From Mesoterricola silvestris (GTDB taxonomy: Bacteria; Acidobacteriota; Holophagae; Holophagales; Holophagaceae): DNA of 64,000 nt. The stretch lies in assembly GCF_030295405.1 (NCBI RefSeq), contig NZ_AP027080.1, positions 3,518,001-3,582,000 on the forward strand, in the 5' to 3' direction. Each line of letters opens with the position of its first letter. The first letter of the stretch is position 1. A model generated the notes under the pieces. The model was not told the origin of the DNA, did no database searches, and saw only the letters and a program-made list of their open reading frames with translations. Positions 52,071 to 59,507 of the stretch are shown here, piece after piece. The position numbers and the translations under genes were made by a program.

Positions 52071-52724
52071 ATGCAAGCCCACCCCGAAGCCGACGGACCC
52101 GCCGCAGAATTCGCCAACAGCTTCACCCACGGCCTGGGCGCCGTCCTGGGCGTGGCCGCCCTGGTGGTCATGGTGGTGGAGGCGAGCCTCCACGGCACCG
52201 CCCGGGACATCGTGGGCGCGGCCACCTTCGGGAGCTCCCTGGTGCTGCTCTACACCATGAGCACGCTCTACCATTCCTTCCGGGGCCCCCGGGTGAAGTT
52301 CGTCTTCAAGATCCTGGACCACAACGCCATCTTCATCCTCATCGCCGGCACCTACACCCCCTTCTGCCTGCGCACCCTGCCCAGCGGCTGGGGCTGGAGC
52401 ATCTTCGGGGTGATCTGGGGCCTGGCGGTGCTGGGCATCGTCTTCAAGAGCATCTTCATCCGCCGCCTGTCCTGGCTGAGCCTGGCGGTGTACCTGGGCA
52501 TGGGGTGGATCGTGGTGGTCGCCGCCAGGCCCCTGGCCCAGCACCTGTCCCCGGCGGGCATCTTCTGGCTGGGCGCGGGCGGGCTGTTCTACACGCTGGG
52601 CACGGTTTTCTACGGGTGGAAGAGCCTCAAGTTCCACCATGCGGTGTGGCATCTCTTCGTGCTGGGCGGCAGCGCCTGCCACGTGGTGTCGGTGCTGTTC
52701 TTCGTCATCCCCCGGGCCGCCTAG
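52071..52724 (+). CDS. Hemolysin III / PAQR-family membrane protein
   Basis: 217 residues with seven membrane helices. EFANSFTHGLGAVLG at the N-terminus, STLYHSF, LDHNAIFILIAGTYTPF and the final HHAVWHLFVLGGSACHVVSV carry the Ser, Asp and three His residues that form the zinc site of the PAQR/hemolysin III fold. Bacterial members are linked to membrane lipid or energy homeostasis rather than proven lysis. It is followed after 3 bases by the AAA/Fis-like gene. Confidence 0.9.
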   Translation: MQAHPEADGPAAEFANSFTHGLGAVLGVAALVVMVVEASLHGTARDIVGAATFGSSLVLLYTMSTLYHSFRGPRVKFVFKILDHNAIFILIAGTYTPFCLRTLPSGWGWSIFGVIWGLAVLGIVFKSIFIRRLSWLSLAVYLGMGWIVVVAARPLAQHLSPAGIFWLGAGGLFYTLGTVFYGWKSLKFHHAVWHLFVLGGSACHVVSVLFFVIPRAA

Positions 52725-52727
52725 CCC

Positions 52728-53465
52728 ATGGCGGGCCTGGAGGGACTGCCCGGGTTCGGGAGGTGGGGCGCCTCCCTGGACGTGCTGGTGGGCCATCCCG
52801 GGCCCCTGTGGATCTACGGCGAGGCGGGCTGCGGCCTCACGACCCTGGGGGCCTTCCTGGCCCGGGGGCGCGGCGCCGCCTTCCAGGACGACGCGGAAGG
52901 CCTGGGCCCGGAGGCGCTGGCCGCCTGGATCCAGGCACACCCCTCGGGCGTGCTGGCCTCCCACCTGGCGCCGGAGGACCCCGCGGTGGCGCGGGCGGCC
53001 TCCCACTGCCTCCCCTTCCGCCTCCCCAGCCTCGAGGACGAGGAGGACGACCTGGACCGCTGCTTCTGGATCATGGCCAAGGAGGAGGGCGTCAGCGGTC
53101 CCCTGCCCCCGCTTCTCACGGCCCTGCCCTGCCCCGGCAACCTCCGCGGGCTCCGCAACCGCCTGGTGCGGTGGAAACTCCTGGGCCAGCTGCCCGAGGA
53201 CGCCGCCCCGCGGCTGCCTCTCGCCGACAGCGAGGACCTCGCCGCCAACCTCCACGTGCTGGAGCGGCTCCTCCTGCACCGCGCCCTGCGGCGCAGCTAC
53301 GGCAACCGGGTGGAGGCCGCCAAGCGCCTGGGGGTCAGCCGCCGGCACCTCTACCTCCTCATCGCCCGCCACGGCGATCCCGTGCGGGGCGAAGCCCCCA
53401 CGGCCGAAGGACCAAAAAGGCTCCTGCGCGGACAAAACTCCTGCATCCCGGACCCACACCGATAA
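52728..53465 (+). CDS. Degenerate AAA/Fis regulator-like protein
   Basis: 245 residues. The N-terminal part looks like a shrunken sigma-54 activator ATPase: GEAGCGLTT (31-39) sits where Walker A GxxGxGKT should be, but Leu37 replaces the essential lysine, and no GAFTGA loop is present. LPCPGNLRGLRNRLVRW resembles the LDWPGNxRELxN sensor region. The C-terminus (about 178-216) is a Fis-type helix-turn-helix with NRVEAAKRLGVSRRHLYLLI. ATP hydrolysis is therefore unlikely, while DNA binding is likely. It lies between the PAQR gene and a full NtrC-type regulator. Family members are not known to me. Confidence 0.68.
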   Translation: MAGLEGLPGFGRWGASLDVLVGHPGPLWIYGEAGCGLTTLGAFLARGRGAAFQDDAEGLGPEALAAWIQAHPSGVLASHLAPEDPAVARAASHCLPFRLPSLEDEEDDLDRCFWIMAKEEGVSGPLPPLLTALPCPGNLRGLRNRLVRWKLLGQLPEDAAPRLPLADSEDLAANLHVLERLLLHRALRRSYGNRVEAAKRLGVSRRHLYLLIARHGDPVRGEAPTAEGPKRLLRGQNSCIPDPHR

Positions 53466-53488
53466 ACTGGATGGAAACAGGACGGACC

Positions 53489-55000
53489 ATGGCCAATCCT
53501 TTGAGAGTTCTCGTGGTGGATGACGATCCCGGCATGCGGGATGGCATGGCCCTGAGCCTCAAGCGCGCCGGCTTCGTCACCGAACAGGCCAGGAGCGGCG
53601 AGGACGCCCTGCGCATGACGCGCCCCGGGGCCTTCGACGCCGTGGTCACCGACCTGCGCATGACCGGCATGGACGGCCTCCAGCTCACCGCCCGCCTCAA
53701 GGCCCTGGACACGGGCCTCCCGGTGCTCCTTGTGACCGCCTTCGGCAGCCTGGACACGGCCCGGGAGGCCATGCGCCTGGGGGCCTTCGACTACCTTTCC
53801 AAGCCCTTCAGCCCCGACGAGCTGGTCCAGGCCGTGCGCAAGGCCATCCGCAGCGAGGACCGCCTCAAGGCCGAGGTCCCCTCCGAAGCCCCCGTCATCC
53901 TCACCCAGGACCCGGCCCTGGCCGAGACCCTGGCCCTTGCCCGGCGGGCCGCCGACAGCAAGGCCACCATCCTCATCCAGGCCGAAAGCGGCACCGGCAA
54001 GGAGCTCCTGGCCAAGCTCATCCACGCCTCCAGCCCCCGGCGCAAGGCGGCCTTCGTGGCCATCAACTGCGCCGCCATCCCCGAGAACCTCCTGGAATCC
54101 GAGCTCTTCGGCTTCGAGAAGGGGGCCTTCACGGGCGCCACCAGCGCCAAGGCGGGCCGGTTTGAGCAGGCCGACGGCGGCACCCTCGTGCTGGATGAAA
54201 TCGGCGAACTGCCCCTGGCCCTCCAGGGCAAGATCCTGCGGGCCATCCAGGAACGGACGGTGGATCGCCTGGGCGGAAGCCGGCCCGTGGCCGTGGACGT
54301 GCGCCTCATCGCCCTCACCAACCGGGATCTGGCCACCGAAGTGAAGGAAGGCCGGTTCCGGGAGGACCTCTACTACCGCCTCAACGTGATTCCCCTGCGC
54401 CTGCCCCCCCTGCGGGAACGCACCGCCGACCTGGAGCTCCTGGCCCTGCATTTCGCCGAACGGTACGCCCGGGAGAACGACCGCCCCACCCCCCACCTGG
54501 CCCCCAGCTTCCGGGAGGCCCTCACCCGCCACCCCTGGCCCGGCAACATCCGGGAACTGGAAAACGCGGTCCAGCGCTGCGTGGTGCTGAACCCCAGCGA
54601 CCTCCTCACCCACAAGGACCTGGCCTGGCTCCTGGATCCCGCCCAGATGGAGGGCCTCCCCGAGGACCCCCCCGAGCCGCCCCGGGAATCCCCCTTCCAG
54701 CGCCCCCTGGAGGAGGACCTGCCGGACCGCCCCGCCCCCGCCGGCGATTTCCGCATCGCCGACCCCGCCGAGCCCCTGAAGGGCGTGCCCCTGGGCACCC
54801 TGGTGGCCCTGCCCCTGGGCATCCCCCTGCCCGAGCTGGAGCGCTTCTGGCTGCTGTCCACCCTTTCGGCCCTGGAAGGCAACCGCACCCACTGCTCCCA
54901 GAAACTGGACATCGCCCTGCGGACCGTGAGGAACAAGATCAACGAATACCGGGACGCCGGTTACGAGATCCCCCTGAGCGGGCACGGCCGGGAGGACTAG
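53489..55000 (+). CDS. NtrC-type sigma-54 response regulator
   Basis: 503 residues. A receiver domain with Asp55 as phosphate acceptor (VVTDLRMTGMDG) and Lys105 (LSKPF) is followed by an AAA+ domain with Walker A ESGTGKE (166-172), the sigma-54-contacting GAFTGA (212-217), Walker B LVLDEIGE and HPWPGNIRELEN. A Pro-rich linker leads to a C-terminal Fis-like helix-turn-helix (NRTHCSQKLDIALRTVRNKI). It would activate sigma-54 promoters when phosphorylated. No histidine kinase is adjacent. ATG at 53489 is chosen; 53471 is possible. Confidence 0.95.
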   Translation: MANPLRVLVVDDDPGMRDGMALSLKRAGFVTEQARSGEDALRMTRPGAFDAVVTDLRMTGMDGLQLTARLKALDTGLPVLLVTAFGSLDTAREAMRLGAFDYLSKPFSPDELVQAVRKAIRSEDRLKAEVPSEAPVILTQDPALAETLALARRAADSKATILIQAESGTGKELLAKLIHASSPRRKAAFVAINCAAIPENLLESELFGFEKGAFTGATSAKAGRFEQADGGTLVLDEIGELPLALQGKILRAIQERTVDRLGGSRPVAVDVRLIALTNRDLATEVKEGRFREDLYYRLNVIPLRLPPLRERTADLELLALHFAERYARENDRPTPHLAPSFREALTRHPWPGNIRELENAVQRCVVLNPSDLLTHKDLAWLLDPAQMEGLPEDPPEPPRESPFQRPLEEDLPDRPAPAGDFRIADPAEPLKGVPLGTLVALPLGIPLPELERFWLLSTLSALEGNRTHCSQKLDIALRTVRNKINEYRDAGYEIPLSGHGRED

Positions 55001-55164
55001 GTAGTCGCACGTTTCCCAGATGTTCGCCCCGGGAACTCGTTCAAGGACACTCGTCTGTGGACAAGGATGGCTTATACCCGATCCCCTCGGGGCATGGTGC
55101 CTGCAAGGTGAGTGTCCTGGCAACGCACGAACCCGATGCGCCGGAGAATCCGGACGAAAAGATG

Positions 55165-55390
55165 AAACGCTGGGGCGCAGAGATCTCGCTGGGGCGCTGG
55201 GGCTTCAAGCCCGGGCGTGAACGCCCCGGCGAATCCCGCCATCCTTGAGGGGCCAGGCGCGGACGTTCAGAAGCAGGCCAACCTCAAGACCGGAGAAACG
55301 CACCTGCGTATTGACCCGGGCGAAGTGGGCATTCACCATCTTCTCCTTCTTTTCCCAGCGCCCCAGCGAGTCCCCAGCGCCCCAGCGTTT
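55165..55390. repeat. Interspersed inverted repeat, family C copy 2
   Basis: Arm AAACGCTGGGGCGC with CTCGCTGGGGCGCTGGG (55165-55202) is complementary to 55350-55390, apart from a 6-base mismatch block. The spacer is longer than in copy 1 and carries its own hairpins (GGGCTTCAAGCCC near 55200; GGGCGTGAACGCCC near 55213). The right arm shares 24 identical bases with the left arm of copy 1. Confidence 0.8.
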
Positions 55391-55528
55391 AAGTTTTTCG
55401 ATGGGCCTTCCGAATATCCATTTCCGTCAAAGGTCTCCATACCATTTCCGCACGCATTCCATCCTCCAGCCCAGGTTTCAACCACGATGCCTTGTCCGAA
55501 AAAAATCGGATTTTCTGACGATTGCCCC

Positions 55529-55548
55529 ATTCCTTGATATCAAGGAAT
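55529..55548. promoter_or_regulatory. 20-bp perfect palindrome
   Basis: ATTCCTTGATATCAAGGAAT is fully self-complementary and marks the left border of the AT-rich island. It has the size and symmetry of a dimeric repressor operator, but lies nearly 500 bp from the permease start. Confidence 0.4.
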
Positions 55549-56029
55549 GACAGTTGCCGCATTCACACCTCCCCTTAAAATAATCTATGATATTGCTTGT
55601 CGTTCTATATTTTGACAATATTGCCAAACAGCTAGAGCAGAAGCCCCTCGGGATACATGGCATAACCGCTGCAAATCCAATAATACCGGCCATCGTGATA
55701 GACCCCAATCCTTCCATTCTTACTCTCCATTGCATATATTTGAACTGATTAAATCAATTTGCCATGAGAAAGCTCAAATTTGATGTTTAAACAATTTCAA
55801 TCCTTTGCTCCATCCCAAACGCCCACGATCCATTTTAGGCATAGGGCGCTTTTTGCTATACCAAATGGATCAATATTTCAATCATAAAAACAATTTTAAT
55901 CCATTCTTGTGAACCCATGGGCCAGTATTTAAACATATTAAATTCACTTGTTTATAATCTCAAATCCTGAAACCAACGCTCGATTGCCCGCACTCTTGAG
56001 ACTCCTGCCCTTTGGTCTCGGGAGTGATC

Positions 56030-57745
56030 TTGTTCAAGCATTTGTTCCTTTTGAAATCCCCGGCCCATTTCCGGCGGGAGGCCGCGGAACCGGAAAGCGG
56101 AGGGACCCGCCGGACCCTGGGGCTCTTCAGCCTGATCATGCTGGGGCTGGGGCTGGTGGTGGGGGCGGGCATCTTTACCGTGCCGGGGATCGCGGCGGCC
56201 CGGTACGCGGGGCCGGGGATCATCTACAGCTTCCTCATCGCCGGCTTCCTTTGCGTGGTGGCGGGACTCTGCTATGCGGAAATGGCGGGCATGCTACCGG
56301 AGGCGGGTTCGGCCTACGCGTACAGCTACGCCACCCTGGGCGAATTCACGGCCTGGATCATCGGCTGGGACCTCTGCCTGGAATACGGCGTGGGGGCGGT
56401 GCTGGTGAGCGTGTCGTGGTCCGGCTACCTGCTGTCCCTTGTTCGCGACACCCTGGGGGTGGCCCTGCCCGACCTCGTCCTGCGGCTCTGCTGCGGTCCC
56501 CTGGAGGGGGTGACCCTGGCCTCGGGCGCCTGGGTCCAGGGGCTCTGGAACGTGCCCGCCACCGTGCTTCCGGCCCTCCTCACCCTGGTGCTGGCCCGGA
56601 GCATGAAGGGGGGCGCGCGCCTCAACAACGCCATCGTCTGCCTCAAGATCCTCATCGTCCTGGTCTTCGTGGCCCTGGGCATCGGCCTGGTGAGCCGGGC
56701 CAACCTGGTGGCCGATCCGGGGGCCCCGGGGCTCCTGGCCCTGGTGCCCGCCCGGGAGTCCGTCCTGGTGGGCGGACGGGAAGTGGCCCGGTACGGCTGG
56801 ACCGGCGGCGGCGTCCTCACGGGCGTGGGGGTGGTCTTCCTCGCCTACATCGGCTTCGACGCCGTGAGCACCACGGGCCGGGAGGCCAGGAACCCCACCC
56901 GGGACGTGCCCCTGGGCATCCTGGCCACCGTGGGCCTCAGCACCCTGCTCTACGTGCTGGTGGCCCTGGTGCTCACGGGCATCGTGCCCTTCCGGGAACT
57001 GGGCTCCGAGCCCATCGCCCACGGCATCGACCGCATCACCCAGCTCCGGTCCTGGGGACCCGGGGCCGCCACCGGCCTGGCCATCTTCGTCAAGGCGGGG
57101 GCCCTGGCGGGCCTGGCCAGCGGCGTGCTGGTCACCCTCATGGGCCAGGCCCGCATCCTCTTCGCCATGGGCCGGGATGGCCTGCTGCCCTGGTTCGGCC
57201 GGGCGGATCCGCGCACGGGCTCGCCCCGGGTGGCCACCCTCGCCACGGGCACCCTGGTGGCCCTGGCCGCCGGGGTCCTCCCCCTGACCCTGCTGAGCGA
57301 GTTGGTGTCCATCGGCACCCTCATGGCCTTCAGCCTGGTGTGCATCGGGGTGCCCATCCTGCGAAGGACCCAGCCCGGAACCGAACGCCCCTTCCGCATC
57401 CCGTGCCCCTGGTTCCTGGGCACCCTCGGCGCCGCCACCGGGGCCTTCCTCATGGTCCAGATGCCCGCGGAGACCTGGTTCCGGCTCCTGGTGTGGCTGT
57501 ACCTGGGCTTCGGCCTCTACTTCCTGCAGGGCCGGCGGAACAGCCGGCTCCAGCGGGAGGCGGGGACCGCCTTCGGCAGCCCCTGGCAGGATCTCTTTTC
57601 CATCTCCGTGCACGTGGGGGCCGCGGCGGCGGCGTACTGGGCCTTCACCCACGGCGGGCACCCGCTCCTGGGGTCCATGGCCGCGCTGCTGGCGGCCTGG
57701 ACCCTCCACGCCCTGGTGGGCAACGCCCCTTCGGCTCCGGCCTGA
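56030..57745 (+). CDS. APC-family amino-acid permease (CAT-like)
   Basis: 571 residues with about 12-14 membrane helices. GLGLVVGAGIFTVPGIAAA in the first helix is the substrate-binding GxGIF motif of the amino acid-polyamine-organocation superfamily. CYAEMAGMLPEAGSAYAYSY and FLAYIGFDAVSTTGREARNP are the matching landmarks of cationic amino-acid transporter-like members. TTG at 56030 is taken as the start because GGGAG lies 5 bases ahead and it gives the family N-terminus; GTG at 56024 and TTG at 56012 are alternatives. Substrate is not determined by sequence alone. Confidence 0.88.
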   Translation: MFKHLFLLKSPAHFRREAAEPESGGTRRTLGLFSLIMLGLGLVVGAGIFTVPGIAAARYAGPGIIYSFLIAGFLCVVAGLCYAEMAGMLPEAGSAYAYSYATLGEFTAWIIGWDLCLEYGVGAVLVSVSWSGYLLSLVRDTLGVALPDLVLRLCCGPLEGVTLASGAWVQGLWNVPATVLPALLTLVLARSMKGGARLNNAIVCLKILIVLVFVALGIGLVSRANLVADPGAPGLLALVPARESVLVGGREVARYGWTGGGVLTGVGVVFLAYIGFDAVSTTGREARNPTRDVPLGILATVGLSTLLYVLVALVLTGIVPFRELGSEPIAHGIDRITQLRSWGPGAATGLAIFVKAGALAGLASGVLVTLMGQARILFAMGRDGLLPWFGRADPRTGSPRVATLATGTLVALAAGVLPLTLLSELVSIGTLMAFSLVCIGVPILRRTQPGTERPFRIPCPWFLGTLGAATGAFLMVQMPAETWFRLLVWLYLGFGLYFLQGRRNSRLQREAGTAFGSPWQDLFSISVHVGAAAAAYWAFTHGGHPLLGSMAALLAAWTLHALVGNAPSAPA

Positions 57746-57761
57746 AGCCGGGAGCCTGGGC

Positions 57762-57789
57762 TTGCCCTCCAAGAATTAATAATTATTTT
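57762..57789 (+). promoter_or_regulatory. Candidate promoter for the small exported protein
   Basis: TTGCCC (57762-57767) and TATTTT (57784-57789) are 16 bases apart within an AATTAATAATTATTTTATAA island directly after the permease. The -35 is weak (4/6), so confidence is moderate; transcription would begin about 30 bases before the GTG start. Confidence 0.4.
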
Positions 57790-57826
57790 ATAACTACCGC
57801 TCCGGATCCTCCCCGGGAACCCCACC

Positions 57827-58423
57827 GTGAAAACCCTGACCCTGGCCCTCGCGATCGGCCTTCCGGCCCTGGCCTCCGGAACCCCCCGGCAGGACGGGGC
57901 CTGCATCCTGGTCTCCAACGAGTCCCGGGAACCGTGGACCCTGGGCGTGGACAGGCGGGCCGCCCTGAGGGGGCGCCTGCGGATCCTTCATTTCGACGCG
58001 GGCCGGCGCACCTGGACGCCCGCGGAGGACCTGGAACCGGGCGCGGAAGTGCTCCTGGCCCCCGGCGCGGGGCTTCGTCTGGCCCCGCTGTCGCCCGCCT
58101 ATTTCCATGCCTTCCGGACGGGGGAGGCTTTCTCCGGGCGCCTCTACCTCAGGGACAGCCGGCACGGCCGGATCCTCCTGGACATGGCCCGCCCGGCCCG
58201 GGGAGGCGCGCCGCCGGTCTTCAGCTTCGTGCCGCCCGGGTGCGCCGCGAAATTCGAGGGCGTGCTGGCCTACGCCTTCGGCCACGGCGACCAGGAAGGC
58301 TACGCGCTGGCCCACATCCGCATCGTGGGGGGGACGGTCAGTCCAGGTCCAGGTCCAGCAGCCCCGGGGGCGGGTCCAGATCCAGGCGGCGCGCCTCCAG
58401 ATCCACCTGCCACCAGGCCTTGA
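57827..58423 (+). CDS. Exported hypothetical protein overlapping rimM antisense
   Basis: 198 residues, GTG start. A signal peptide (about 1-18, PALASG) is followed by one beta-rich domain: ACILVSNESREPWTLGV, LRILHFDAGRRTW, EVLLAPGAGLRLAPL, FSFVPPGCAAKFEGVLAYAF. The globular part appears to end near IRIVGG. The last 30 residues are a Pro/Gly/Ala tail that is simply the antisense of the Asp/Leu-rich rimM end, 86 bases of overlap. The tail probably arose when an earlier stop was lost. No family recognised. Confidence 0.6.
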   Translation: MKTLTLALAIGLPALASGTPRQDGACILVSNESREPWTLGVDRRAALRGRLRILHFDAGRRTWTPAEDLEPGAEVLLAPGAGLRLAPLSPAYFHAFRTGEAFSGRLYLRDSRHGRILLDMARPARGGAPPVFSFVPPGCAAKFEGVLAYAFGHGDQEGYALAHIRIVGGTVSPGPGPAAPGAGPDPGGAPPDPPATRP

Positions 58424-58883
58424 TGTAGGGAACGTCCCGCTGGCCGGTGCGCCCGGGGCGGAGATCCTTGAGGACCACCATGTCGTACCCCATGGGGGTG
58501 GGGTCCAGGCGCAGCACCTCGCCCGCCAGGGCGCCGTGCACGTACACCTGGCAGCCGATCCACGCATGGCGGAAGGTTTCGCCTTCGGGCAGGGTGACCG
58601 CCGCGTCGGGGGCCCAGATGGCCCAGCCCTTGAAGGGCTCGGCGGCGGTGCGGTCGGGAATGTCCTCGAAGGACACGCAGGCGCGGTCCTGGTGGAACCG
58701 GAAGGAACGCACCCGCACCGGCCGCGCGGGGGCGGCGGGGGCGGCGGTCTCCAGGTCCAGGGACGGGGGCGCCAGCACCAGGCCGGCCATGCCGTCCAGC
58801 TTTTCCGGCTCGTCCATGAGCTCGTGCAGCAGGAATTCGCCCTTGAGGCCCTGCACCTTGGCGAGGTGGCCCAGGAGGAACAT
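58338..58883 (-). CDS. rimM: Ribosome maturation factor RimM
   Basis: A 181-residue assembly factor for the 30S head, binding S19. The N-terminal barrel begins FLLGHLAKVQGLKGEFLLH, the family's LGxIxxxHGLKGE motif, and the PRC-barrel half contains GCQVYVHGALAGEVLRLDPTPMGYDMVVL. It ends in an acidic repeat (LDLDPPPGLLDLDLD). ATG overlaps the khpA stop (TAATG). Normally trmD and rplS follow in this operon; here the next gene is convergent. Confidence 0.92.
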   Translation of the reverse strand: MFLLGHLAKVQGLKGEFLLHELMDEPEKLDGMAGLVLAPPSLDLETAAPAAPARPVRVRSFRFHQDRACVSFEDIPDRTAAEPFKGWAIWAPDAAVTLPEGETFRHAWIGCQVYVHGALAGEVLRLDPTPMGYDMVVLKDLRPGRTGQRDVPYIKAWWQVDLEARRLDLDPPPGLLDLDLD

Positions 58884-59149
58884 TATTCCCCGGCCTTGGC
58901 GGGAAGCTCGTCGCCGTCGAACAGTTCGAGGTTCACGGTGAGGCCCGCCTTCTCGCCGGCGACCTTGGCGAGGGTGCGCAGGGAGGTGATCATGCGCCCG
59001 CCCTTGCCGATGATGCGGCCCCGGTCCCGGGCCTCGGCGAAGATGAGCACGTCGAGCTTGCGCCCGCCCTCCTTCACCTCCACCCGCAGCGCCTCGGGGT
59101 GGTCCAGGATGGGGGACAGCACATCGGTAACAAATGCTTCAAAGTTCAT
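58883..59149 (-). CDS. khpA: KH-domain RNA-binding protein KhpA
   Basis: An 88-residue single KH domain (YlqC/KhpA family). RDRGRIIGKGGRMITSLRTL carries the GxxG loop that grips single-stranded RNA. In other bacteria KhpA pairs with KhpB and affects sRNA function and cell elongation. Its place between rpsP and rimM is the conserved one. The stop codon overlaps the rimM start. Confidence 0.92.
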   Translation of the reverse strand: MNFEAFVTDVLSPILDHPEALRVEVKEGGRKLDVLIFAEARDRGRIIGKGGRMITSLRTLAKVAGEKAGLTVNLELFDGDELPAKAGE

Positions 59150-59230
59150 GGAAGCTCCGCCGGGCGGCCGTGGCCAACCGGCCTACAAGGCCAGATTCGC
59201 CGGCCCGGGTTCCGGGCCGGCGTGTCGAGC

Positions 59231-59473
59231 TTACAGGATGGAATTCTTCTTGAAGAGTTCCAGGACGGTCTTGGAGGGCTGGGCGCCCTTGGCGATCCAG
59301 GCCTTGGCCTTGTCGGCGTCGATGCGCACCGTCTCGCCGTTCTGGGCGATGGGGTTCACGAAGCCCAGGACCTCGATGGCGCGGCCGGTGGGGATGCGGT
59401 CGTTCTCGGACACGACGATGTGGTAGAAGGGCCGCTTCTTGGCGCCGTTGCGGGCGAGACGGATAGAGAGCAT
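59231..59473 (-). CDS. rpsP: 30S ribosomal protein S16
   Basis: An 80-residue ribosomal protein. MLSIRLARNGAKKRPFYHIV, ENDRIPTGRAIEVLGFVNP and the W in KAKAWIAKGAQPSKTV are the complete family pattern. It follows ffh by 34 bp and is followed by khpA after an 81-bp gap with no clear terminator. Confidence 0.98.
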   Translation of the reverse strand: MLSIRLARNGAKKRPFYHIVVSENDRIPTGRAIEVLGFVNPIAQNGETVRIDADKAKAWIAKGAQPSKTVLELFKKNSIL

Positions 59474-59507
59474 CGGGACTCCTTGGGTGTTGAAAGAATA
59501 GTGCGGG

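Larger units (their letters stand above)
55001..56029. other. 1-kb intergenic region: repeat plus AT-rich island
   Basis: 55150-55400 holds family C copy 2. From about 55480 to 56000 the composition drops abruptly to AT-rich, unlike anything else in the window. It contains a 20-bp perfect palindrome (55529-55548) and, on the minus strand, a 32-codon open frame (55632-55730) with no ribosome site. I see no intact gene; it could be decayed foreign DNA or an extended regulatory region for the permease. Confidence 0.6.
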
